Shown here piece by piece: positions 28,901 to 36,139 of a DNA stretch of 64,000 nt. This DNA is from Ignavibacteriota bacterium (GTDB lineage: Bacteria > Bacteroidota > Ignavibacteria > SZUA-365). The DNA is taken from NCBI GenBank assembly GCA_016218045.1, contig JACRFB010000059.1, positions 124,001 through 188,000 of the forward strand, read 5' to 3'. The stretch's first letter is position 1. Each line of letters opens with the position of its first letter. Below the pieces are notes generated by a model. It was not told where the DNA came from. It saw only the letters and a program-made list of their open reading frames with translations, and did no database searches. A program made the position numbers and the translations under genes.

Positions 28901-30149
28901 CGATGATCACGGGTACGAGATACCGGCCCACCTCGTCCGTGAGTTTCCTCAGAGGCGCACGACCCGTGCGCGCATCACGCACGAGGCGCGCGATCTGCGC
29001 GAGCCGCGTATCGGCACCGACCCTCGTGGCCTCGATATAGAGCTGGCCGTCGTGGTTCAGCGTTGCGCCGGTGACCGTGTCGCCCGGGCCCTTGCTCACC
29101 GGCATCATCTCACCGGTGATCATGGATTCATCGAGACGCGAAGACCCACGCGTAATGATGCCATCGACAGGTATACGTTCGCCTGGAAGAATACGAAGCA
29201 GATCGCCGACTCGGACGTCAGAATAGGCCACTACGTACTCCGCTCCATCGCGCAGAACCGTACACGTCTCGGGTCTTGTGGCCAGAAGACGTTCGAAGGC
29301 GCCACCCGCGCGCGCGCGCGCACCCATCTCCAGATATTTCCCGACACGGATCAACGTGACAATCACGGCGCCCGTCTCATAATACACATCGGAGCCCGGC
29401 AGAAGGCCGAGTGATACACCCAGACTCGAAAGATATGCGATGCTCGATCCGAGAACCACGAGCACATCCATGTCGGGATGGCCCGCGCGCAGGCCGCGCA
29501 GGGCGCCCGCATAGAAACGCCCTCCGATCAGGACCTGCACCAGCGTCGCGAGCACAAAGAGGAGAAGGATGTCTCCGTGAAAAGACACATTCAGCATGTC
29601 ACGCGCCATACTCACGGCGACAAGTGGCAGCGTGAGTGCGATTCCAATGAATATCCGTGCCTTCTCCCGTGCTCGGGTGTCGCGTGTTACCGGGATAGTC
29701 TCGTCGGCCGGCGCAGCCTCGGCGGGAGGGATGGGAATGTTGTATCCCGCGTTCCGTATCAGCGATGTCAGGTCAGAGACGGATATCATCGCGGGGATAC
29801 AAGACACCCGTACACGTTCACACCCCGCGTCGACGGATGCGGTGAGCACACCGTCGGTCTGCGCGAGAAGGGCTTGCAGATCCGTCTGTGGTGCCGCTGC
29901 GGCACCGGCTTCTATGCCGAATTCGAGCGTTGTTGTTACCGCCTCGTGTCCGATGGAGCGCAGTCGCGACAGAATATCGTGCGGACGCAGAAGAGCGCCA
30001 TCGTAGACGACAGTCAGAACTTCTTCCGCATAATCAACGGACGCGCTTCGTACTCCCGGCAGTGCCGAAAGTGACATCTCTATCGGCCATACACAGCCGA
30101 TGCAAGTAATACCAGTAATTCGGACGGTGCAATGTCGTACAGACAACAA
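25935..30149 (-). CDS. Fusion: CPx copper P-type ATPase + ethylene-receptor-like domain + PAS + histidine kinase
   Basis: One uninterrupted frame of about 1404 codons (residues below count from the TTG at 30167, giving 1410). An HMA domain with Cys22-x2-Cys25, a second HMA lacking CxxC, then a full P1B ATPase: TGE (351), CPC (455-457), DKTGT (Asp499), HP (538) and GDGINDAP (711). Past the last ATPase helix comes an extra helix (838-855), then three helices matching the ethylene-binding domain: NGLIAVSYSSIPFFLIIFV, FILACGITHMVHVVGVW with Cys921 and His925, and AAVSFATAIALWPTLPKLL. A coiled coil, a PAS domain (about 1036-1152) and a phytochrome-type kinase (His1194, DNAVKYT, DNGAGF, GNGIGL) complete it. 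Cys-x3-His equals the Cys65/His69 copper ligands of ETR1; the ETR1 Asp25 position is Asn. The likely start is TTG at 30149 or 30146, after a perfect AGGAGGT. Confidence 0.9.
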   Translation of the reverse strand: MLSVRHCTVRITGITCIGCVWPIEMSLSALPGVRSASVDYAEEVLTVVYDGALLRPHDILSRLRSIGHEAVTTTLEFGIEAGAAAAPQTDLQALLAQTDGVLTASVDAGCERVRVSCIPAMISVSDLTSLIRNAGYNIPIPPAEAAPADETIPVTRDTRAREKARIFIGIALTLPLVAVSMARDMLNVSFHGDILLLFVLATLVQVLIGGRFYAGALRGLRAGHPDMDVLVVLGSSIAYLSSLGVSLGLLPGSDVYYETGAVIVTLIRVGKYLEMGARARAGGAFERLLATRPETCTVLRDGAEYVVAYSDVRVGDLLRILPGERIPVDGIITRGSSRLDESMITGEMMPVSKGPGDTVTGATLNHDGQLYIEATRVGADTRLAQIARLVRDARTGRAPLRKLTDEVGRYLVPVIIGFAACTCVGWMVVAEAGWSVAMMNTVAVLVIACPCAIGLAAPTAVMAGMAGAAEAGVLFRSGDMLERAGQAHIVVFDKTGTLTTGTPRVTDILPCDGYTPEEVLRLAASVERGTDHPISRALAKEAEARAVFIVDAEDVRTFGGSGVRGTIASLTVAVGNESMARNDGVDTDALKQLLEPLQTDGKTTIIVTARERGSDTSAVPVGIIAVADTVRPDAAAAVADLKTLGIDMVLLTGDSRRAADALAGQLGIPRVLAERTPEQKARAIQELQEACTLGNYAHPTVMMVGDGINDAPALAQADVGISFGSGTDIAQAAAGVTILSNEVGAVTQAILRSRATSQTIIQNLVWALLYNVALIPIAAYGLLVPMAAAGAMVCSSLFMVTNSLYLRRTTLRSDSRVPTAGRMVLRQIPRLAGPALALGLLIVVPMVSMSEPMEIRGAIAGAMTSPAMMVMAIANGLIAVSYSSIPFFLIIFVRKRTDMPFTWVLFLFGLFILACGITHMVHVVGVWRPVDAWQALVDSLCAAVSFATAIALWPTLPKLLAIPSPTQLRTVNAALEREKDKLLETQQALQRAYNEADSLVATRTHELREANARLRAEIDERIRAEENLRTSEAYFRSIFENSLVGFSITNPDGTLRTNATFRAMLGYSEAELASRNWMDITHPDDVESSLLFVAQVMRGDVSAARFEKRYITKSGQVIWVDLATVLRRDAAGEPLYFITAMQDITARKQLEMKLRDANIHLEERVAERTAQVEAVNKELEAFCYSVSHDLRAPLRHLDGYVELLLENTAGQLDETGSRYAGCISTAARQMGGLIDDLLKFSRTAKSELTKRPVVMNTLVQDIVSVLDQIHTQRVIHWTIGELPDAPGERNLLRQVWTNLLDNAVKYTRQKEQARISIKGRDAGTYAEYTVSDNGAGFDMQYAGKLFGVFQRLHTSTEFEGNGIGLATVQRIILRHGGRVWAEAELNRGATFHFTLPYEPEENNG

Positions 30150-30193
30150 ATAGACCTCCTGCCGCAAGGAGTTGAAACACTAGCGTCGGACTG

Positions 30194-30211
30194 GTACACC
30201 CCCGGATGTAC
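30194..30211. promoter_or_regulatory. Imperfect dyad upstream of the copper ATPase-sensor gene
   Basis: GTACACCCCCGGATGTAC is an 8-2-8 inverted repeat with one mismatch, 45-62 bp before the proposed start. It fits the place of an operator. Outer half-sites GTACA/TGTAC recall metal-repressor boxes, but the spacing does not match the CopY box exactly. No regulator gene lies next to it. Confidence 0.35.
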
Positions 30212-30313
30212 GCCGGAATAGTACGGCTTTCGCCCGCAATAGCCAAGAGCATCCGGCACGGACGGATCAAAAACTGCAAAGCGTACGAACGACGCGGGTG
30301 TACCGCGGCAGGA

Positions 30314-33300
30314 TTACCTGGCAATAACAAATCCGCGTGCCAGTGAACCCGATGATGTATGGACACGAACGAAGTAGGTGCCGTTGCGGAGCGACATGGT
30401 TTCCACGGGTATGGCATACACTCCGGCCTCGAACTGCCCGTGCGCGAGCAGACGCAACTCGCGGCCGAGCGCATCGCACAGAGTGATGCGAAGCGTGCCG
30501 GCATGTGCAAGCGTGCAGTGTATCACACCCACGCCGCGTACAGGATTCGGATACATTTCGCCCAGCGTAATGTCGCGCGCCCATCCGGGTGTTCGATCTA
30601 GCGCCGTGGGATATCCGTTGGCGGACAGGATGACGCTGGTGTCGGGCGAGAGAGGATCGTTGCTCCGTATAGTCAGGTGTGCCAGGCGTCCGCCGATTTG
30701 TGACGGCGCGCAGCGCAGGGTCACAACCGTCTGACCTCCGGGTATCAGCGTCGAAGTTGTACCGCTGAGGAGTGTGAAGTCCGCACTGTCCGGACCCTGC
30801 ACCTGCCATACGGAAAACGTGAGATCGGCAGTCCCGGCGTTTGACACAACGAGCGTGCGTTCGGCGCTGGTATCGAGCCGGATGTTCCCGAAGTCGAGCA
30901 GGCGTGTACTGAGAGTCAGATGAGGCGCCGACTGGATCACACCTGTTCCGGCAAGTCGGATGACAGGGTTGCGCAGAGCGGTGTCGTCGACGGTCAGTGT
31001 ATACTCCGTCAGAAGCCGTCCGACACGTGTCGGAGTAAAGACAAATTCCACATTGGCCCTTTCACCCATGCGTAGTGAATCCGGAAAGCGCGGGGCGATG
31101 GTAAACTGGTCTGCATCAAAACGTGTCATGGATTGCGTGAGGAAATGCAGCGTGGCCGCGCCGGTATTCTGCACGGACACGGAACGGCGCGCGGTGTTGC
31201 CGAGGAGAACGGGACCAAAGTCGATGGAATCCGTTGTCAGCGACATACGGGGCTGCGGCACCATCTGCACGCCGTTCCCCGTCAAGCCCACACGCATCAG
31301 CAGCACCTGCTCGTCATCAGTAACGATACGCAGTTCCGCGCTTCTCCTTCCGAGAGCCGACGGACGGAAGGCCAGATCCACATCGGCACTCGTTCCCGGT
31401 GATAGTATCGTTCCCGAGGGATCCCTGTTCACCACAAAAGATGATGCACTGAAGCCTGCCACCTGCACCGACTGGATGGATACCGGTGCGGTGCCATCAT
31501 TCACGATACGCAGCGACCGCTGCTGCTCGCGGCCAACAACCACATCGCCGAAATTCACGAGTGTATCGGCAGCGCGCACGTGCAACGCGGAAGGAACGTA
31601 GATTTTTTTCCTGCAGCGAACGGGAGGATGGTTGTCGAATTCCGCCAGCATCGAGATGAACAGAGTATCTGAAGTCGCGCGAGGTTTGGCCGACACGGCC
31701 CAGGCCCCTTCGGAGAACAGACCAGGACCGGCTGTGGGAGGAACGCCGGCCTGCGTGAAGACACGCGGAGATTCGAGCACAAAGTCGGCTGTGTCGATTT
31801 CGATAGTGAAGCGTGTATTTGTCGCTTCGAGGTCCCCGGTATTCACTATCACCTGTTTTGCCAGGAAAGGATGCGCGACGTAGGTCCGGTCGCGCCACGA
31901 CCACGCGAGCGCGGTGGGCAGCACCATGTCGCAGAGGACACTCGGTGATCGCGGTACAACGGTGACGGCTCCATCCTGCAATACAGGACGGAAACATCCG
32001 GCTTCAAACATCCACGAGGTGAGGTCCAACGGAACCTGCACCGTGTCCCTGCCCGTGAGATCCGCGGCGGTAAAGGTGAGATGCGCCAGTGCCTCGGGGA
32101 TAGTCGTTGCGTGAATGACTTTTTTCTCCAAGGTCTGCAGAATGATCCCGCCCGAAATATGTGTGACTGTGACCGGCACGTTTTCGAGAAGCGTACCTGG
32201 CGGTGTGGTGATGCCGGTGAATGACAGACGTGTAGTATCGAAGAGAATCGTCCACGTCGCAGGGTGAAACACTCCTGCCGGGTCCACGGGCGACCAGAGT
32301 TGCAGCGGTACGGTGACGGTCTGCAAGCCGCGAGTAGCCGCTGAGCCGAGTCCGATATTCAATGGAATGAACGTGGACGAATCCAATGCCGCCTTGTATG
32401 TTTTCGTTTTTGTGTCGTTGCCATTGCAGAAGTTCAGCACCGAGAGATCCACCTTGCGCATGCTCCCGTCCATACAACTGCTGTTGTACACGATGCGGCA
32501 TTCCTGAAATCCCTGGCGCACGAGCTGTGACAGTTCGGTGTAAATAGCCGTGAATTCATTTGCTTCCGCAGCGGGGTAATACCTGCCGCCGGTGAGATCC
32601 GCCACCGATTGCAGCGCTGCGGTCGGAGCATATTGCCCGAAGCCGATAGGGAAAACGCGTATTCGGTTGCGAGAGGCGAGCGAGATGACATCCGCCTGTG
32701 TATGCGTGCTTCCCGCGTCCGGACCATCGGTAAGAAAGATGACCGCCGTGCACGGATTGGTGCCGGTGAGCACGACGGACTGCAGACCCTGGTAGACGCC
32801 GTCCCACATTTTTCCGAGACTGCTTGCGGGCAGACCATTGATGGCGGTGTGGAGCAGATCCTTGTACTTGGTCATTGGTTGCGCGGTGGTAACCGTCGAC
32901 GAGAACCATATGACCGAGGCCTCGTCGACAGTGCCGTCCATCAAATCGACAAACGCATTGCCCGCGGCTCTTGCACCGGCGTTTCCGCTTCCGGCCATCG
33001 ATCCGCCCGCATCAAACACCAGCGCCACCGACATCGGGCAGCGTGTGGTCGGGTCGGGGCACCACAGATCGAAGGATCCGACGGGGAGTCCGTTTTCCAT
33101 CACCGCCAGATGTTGTTTGTCGGTGAAGTACACTGGCAATCCGTTGCACCCCACGGAGAAATACATTTCGACTCTGGGCCAGTCGACCGTGATGCGTTTA
33201 AAATTGAGCACCGGCTGCGCTCCTGTCTCACACACAAACGACAACATCACCAGCAGGATAAGGTATCCAATTCGTGTGCGTCCACGCGTCTTCACAAATC

Positions 33301-33316
33301 GTATCAGACCAATCAT
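30314..33316 (-). CDS. Large secreted VWA protein with ASH/HYDIN-like repeats and T9SS domain
   Basis: A 1000-residue protein. A signal peptide (GYLILLVMLSFVCETGAQ) precedes a VWA domain whose MIDAS reads VFDAGGSM, so the first of the two Ser is Gly. Later VIFLTDGPD is conserved. A cohesin-like stretch is followed by at least three ASH/HYDIN-type beta repeats of the form NFGDVVVGREQQRSLRIVND, DFGPVLLGNTARRSVSVQNT and DFGNIRLDTSAERTLVVSNA. The C-terminus (TLGEMYPNPVRGVGVIHCTL, ending LARGFVIAR) is a T9SS sorting domain. It sits between two sensor kinase gene groups but has no visible signalling role. Confidence 0.88.
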   Translation of the reverse strand: MIGLIRFVKTRGRTRIGYLILLVMLSFVCETGAQPVLNFKRITVDWPRVEMYFSVGCNGLPVYFTDKQHLAVMENGLPVGSFDLWCPDPTTRCPMSVALVFDAGGSMAGSGNAGARAAGNAFVDLMDGTVDEASVIWFSSTVTTAQPMTKYKDLLHTAINGLPASSLGKMWDGVYQGLQSVVLTGTNPCTAVIFLTDGPDAGSTHTQADVISLASRNRIRVFPIGFGQYAPTAALQSVADLTGGRYYPAAEANEFTAIYTELSQLVRQGFQECRIVYNSSCMDGSMRKVDLSVLNFCNGNDTKTKTYKAALDSSTFIPLNIGLGSAATRGLQTVTVPLQLWSPVDPAGVFHPATWTILFDTTRLSFTGITTPPGTLLENVPVTVTHISGGIILQTLEKKVIHATTIPEALAHLTFTAADLTGRDTVQVPLDLTSWMFEAGCFRPVLQDGAVTVVPRSPSVLCDMVLPTALAWSWRDRTYVAHPFLAKQVIVNTGDLEATNTRFTIEIDTADFVLESPRVFTQAGVPPTAGPGLFSEGAWAVSAKPRATSDTLFISMLAEFDNHPPVRCRKKIYVPSALHVRAADTLVNFGDVVVGREQQRSLRIVNDGTAPVSIQSVQVAGFSASSFVVNRDPSGTILSPGTSADVDLAFRPSALGRRSAELRIVTDDEQVLLMRVGLTGNGVQMVPQPRMSLTTDSIDFGPVLLGNTARRSVSVQNTGAATLHFLTQSMTRFDADQFTIAPRFPDSLRMGERANVEFVFTPTRVGRLLTEYTLTVDDTALRNPVIRLAGTGVIQSAPHLTLSTRLLDFGNIRLDTSAERTLVVSNAGTADLTFSVWQVQGPDSADFTLLSGTTSTLIPGGQTVVTLRCAPSQIGGRLAHLTIRSNDPLSPDTSVILSANGYPTALDRTPGWARDITLGEMYPNPVRGVGVIHCTLAHAGTLRITLCDALGRELRLLAHGQFEAGVYAIPVETMSLRNGTYFVRVHTSSGSLARGFVIAR

Positions 33317-33420
33317 GGGACCCTCGCTTTGATGTGATGAAACGCGGCATCGTATTGACAGATTCCCCCTATAGGAACCTGACAGCCGTATCCCTCGAAT
33401 TGTTACACCCCCTCCCCTCC

Positions 33421-33505
33421 CTACCTTTCACAACTTTCAACCTTGCCACTTTCCACTCTCAACCTTCCAACTTTCCACTTTCCACCTTCGACCATCCACA
33501 TCCCC
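33421..33505 (-). repeat. Heptad array 6 bp after the end of a response-regulator gene
   Basis: Read on the minus strand, the sense strand of the preceding gene, copies close to GGAAAGT, GGAAGGT and TGGAAAG follow each other with 7-nt phase for about 80 bp. Only one orientation is present. The purine-rich strand is the transcribed-sense strand, as at other loci. Confidence 0.7.
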
Positions 33506-33511
33506 ACCGCC

Positions 33512-33955
33512 CTATCGTGGCGGTGCGTTCACAAGCAGCCAGTACAGTCCGATCTGGGCCATCGCTTCAATAAAGGCAGTGGACTCGACAGGTTTCACCA
33601 CATAACTATTCACTCCGAGCGCATAGGCAGTTTTGATATCGGGATCCTCACTCGACGAGGTAACAACAACCACGGGGATGTGCCGTGTCGCCTCTTCACG
33701 TTTGATGGCCTCGAGCACTTCCAATCCGTTGATTTTAGGAAGCTTGAGATCAAGCATGATCATCTTTGGCTGCATGGTCATGGTACGCTGAGCGTAGCTG
33801 CCGCGGCAGAATATAAAATCGAGTGCTTCCGCCCCGTCTTCGACCACGTGCAGGGGATTGAGAATGTTCTGTCGTCGAATGGCTCTTACGATCAGCTCGG
33901 CATCACCCGGATTATCCTCCACGAGAAGAATATCGACAATGTCAGGGATGGTCAT
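33512..33955 (-). CDS. Rcp1-like single-domain response regulator
   Basis: A 147-residue receiver (DILLVEDNPGDAELIVRAI, Asp in MIMLDLKLPKING, Thr/Ser in VVTSSSEDP, Lys in VVKPVES) with the C-terminal helix AQIGLYWLLVNAPP. Start overlaps the stop of the kinase gene at 33952 by 4 bp (ATGA), so the pair is translationally coupled. It is a paralogue of the regulator at 25493-25942 and almost certainly the target of the adjacent kinase. Confidence 0.93.
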   Translation of the reverse strand: MTIPDIVDILLVEDNPGDAELIVRAIRRQNILNPLHVVEDGAEALDFIFCRGSYAQRTMTMQPKMIMLDLKLPKINGLEVLEAIKREEATRHIPVVVVTSSSEDPDIKTAYALGVNSYVVKPVESTAFIEAMAQIGLYWLLVNAPPR

Positions 33956-35676
33956 GGATGTTCTCCTGTTGGTAGAGAAAATGTGAAGGCCGCGCCAGCT
34001 CCCAGCGTACTCTGTGCGCGCACGCTGCCTCCGTGTCTCTCGACAATTCGTTTCACAATTGCGAGACCAACGCCGGTTCCCGGATACTCTTTGACGGAGT
34101 GCAGACGCTGGAAAACACCGAACAGTTTGTCGGAGTACCGTGCGTCAAAGCCCGCGCCGTTGTCGCGCACCGTGTATTCCACAAAACCATCATGCGCGGT
34201 GCCGGTGATTTCTATGCGCGGGGAGTGAGTATTCGACGTGAACTTTAATGCATTCGAGAGGAGATTGGTCCACACGAGTCGAATCATCGTTTCGTCACCT
34301 CGTGCCGGCAACAGAGTACCGAGCTGCAGATCGACGTGTGCGTGTTCGTTGCCGGACATCAATTCACGAAACACCTGACGCACCTCCGCCAGCATGTCGA
34401 TGCGAGAGTTTTTCATCTCGGTCCGGCCGAGACGTGAGAAAGCGAGCAGATCGTCTATCAGTACACCGAGTTTCACAGCGCCATCGGCGATTACCGTGCA
34501 GATGCGGCGGCCTTCGGCATCGAGCTTCGGCGCATGGTCCTCGAGCAACATGCGGGTGAAACCGTCGATTGTTCGCAGTGGTGCGCGCAAATCGTGCGAC
34601 ACCGAATAGGCAAAGGATTCCAGTTCCTTGTTTGCGATCTCAAGCTGCGCGGTCCGCTCTGCAACACGCCGTTCGAGTTCCTCCGCGTGACGGGTGGATT
34701 CGGTGAGGAGCGCCTCTTCCGTATTCACACGGTCGGTAATATCACGAACCGTTCCCACGAAACTGACGGCGTGGCGAGTATCACCTGTACCGTCGAATTC
34801 GGCCACCCCATGTGCCTCGACCCATCGAAGGCCACCCGTTTCCGGGAGCACACGGTACACGATCATGTAGGGCGCCGGGTGCTGAGGATCGAGTGCCGCT
34901 TGAACGGCCTTCAGCACCTGCGGAAGATCATCCGGATGGAGCAATTTCAGAATCAGATCATTGTCGCGTTCGCTCCCGGTGACGCCGAATATCTCCGCGT
35001 ATCGTGTATCCCATGTTGACCTGTTCGTGATGGGATTGTAATGCCACCATCCCATCTGAGCGGCGTCGAGCGCGAGTTGTCGTTGACGGTCGAAATATTG
35101 TGCTTCACGTTCGGCCGTCTTCCGGGCAGTGATGTCGATCATGGATGAAATCGTACACCTTTCTCCGAAGAGATCGACTATCACAATGGAGCCGAGAACA
35201 GATTTTATCGCGCCGGAACGCGCGCGTATGGTGAATTCGATCTCACGGGCAGATCCGTGTTCGAGCACCGATTGTATCCGCTCCTTCCGTTGTTCCGCCG
35301 TTGCCACGTGTAGCTGCACACTTGAATGGCCCAGGACGTCCTCGCGCGGATACTCGATCAGGCGGAGAAAGACGTCGTTCACTTCCAGGAAGGCGCCATC
35401 GGAGAGGCGGCTTATCGCCAATGCAATGGGGCTACCGTGAAACACAGCCGAGAAGGTGGTCTCGGACCGCTGCAGTTCGTCCTGTAAAGTTCGTAACGCA
35501 TTCCGGGTCGCGCGTCTGTGTGCGTAGAACACGGCGAGTGCACCAAGCATCAACAACAGAGCGATGATGACATACATCAACGTGTCCGCGGTACGCGTGA
35601 TGCGCGGCATCTCCGCCGCCAGCATGGGCGCTGCAGGCAGGAACAGTTCGATACCGATCACACACAGATGTACCAT
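33952..35676 (-). CDS. PAS-PAS phytochrome-type sensor histidine kinase
   Basis: The ATG at 35676 is preferred to a TTG at 35721 because it starts a hydrophobic N-terminus (MVHLCVIGIELFLPAAPMLA). One clear helix follows (LMYVIIALLLMLGALAVFYA), then PAS (FSAVFHGSPIALAISRLSDG), a second PAS with PAC (LALDAAQMGWWHYNPITNRS, VGTVRDITDRV), a coiled coil and a phytochrome-class kinase: SVSHDLRAPLRTIDGF, SNALKFT, DNGAGFD and GTGVGLAIV. The transmitter is closely related to the one of the copper ATPase fusion. The signal is unknown. Confidence 0.9.
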   Translation of the reverse strand: MVHLCVIGIELFLPAAPMLAAEMPRITRTADTLMYVIIALLLMLGALAVFYAHRRATRNALRTLQDELQRSETTFSAVFHGSPIALAISRLSDGAFLEVNDVFLRLIEYPREDVLGHSSVQLHVATAEQRKERIQSVLEHGSAREIEFTIRARSGAIKSVLGSIVIVDLFGERCTISSMIDITARKTAEREAQYFDRQRQLALDAAQMGWWHYNPITNRSTWDTRYAEIFGVTGSERDNDLILKLLHPDDLPQVLKAVQAALDPQHPAPYMIVYRVLPETGGLRWVEAHGVAEFDGTGDTRHAVSFVGTVRDITDRVNTEEALLTESTRHAEELERRVAERTAQLEIANKELESFAYSVSHDLRAPLRTIDGFTRMLLEDHAPKLDAEGRRICTVIADGAVKLGVLIDDLLAFSRLGRTEMKNSRIDMLAEVRQVFRELMSGNEHAHVDLQLGTLLPARGDETMIRLVWTNLLSNALKFTSNTHSPRIEITGTAHDGFVEYTVRDNGAGFDARYSDKLFGVFQRLHSVKEYPGTGVGLAIVKRIVERHGGSVRAQSTLGAGAAFTFSLPTGEHP

Positions 35677-35932
35677 GCGTCGATGACCACACAGGCGTCC
35701 GTTATCTCGAACGAGGGCCAAGATTCGTCAATGCTCTAGGTACGCGGGGGAGGCCGGAGTGCAGAGGAGTCTGCAAATGATAAAGAATCCAACGGGAGGA
35801 GGGCGCTTCTCAGATTTCCGCGGGGAAGAACAAACTACCGGCTCAGGTTGGGGCAATAGTACGGCGGGCAAGCAAGAGAAGCAAGATGTTGGAATCGATT
35901 CGTATCTCCTTTCTCCTAACACGAGCGGGTGG

Positions 35933-36031
35933 AGACAGGAGGAAGGAGTCAGGAGACACGTACTGATTCAATACCTGGCTCCTGACTCCTGTCTCCTCAC
36001 ACGGCCTTCGTAGATCGACCTACCCTTCTAC
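35933..36031. repeat. Heptad hairpin, GGAGACA family, with TAGATCGACCTAC motif
   Basis: Heptads GGAGACA, GGAGGAA, GGAGTCA and GGAGACA are followed by a 17-nt loop and complementary heptads TGGCTCC, TGACTCC and TGTCTCC. Then come GTAGATCGACCTAC and CTACGGTCTACCG palindromic pieces. It lies in the 463-bp gap between the divergent kinase and pseudouridine synthase genes. The rest of that gap shows no gene. Confidence 0.8.
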
Positions 36032-36139
36032 GGTCTACCGTCGGAGTGCAGCCGCAGCACTTCCGAATTATGGGACGACGACGGAGCCCCTCCGCATCGC
36101 CCGGGAGCAATTCGTCTCCGCGTGCTATCTTATGGAGGC

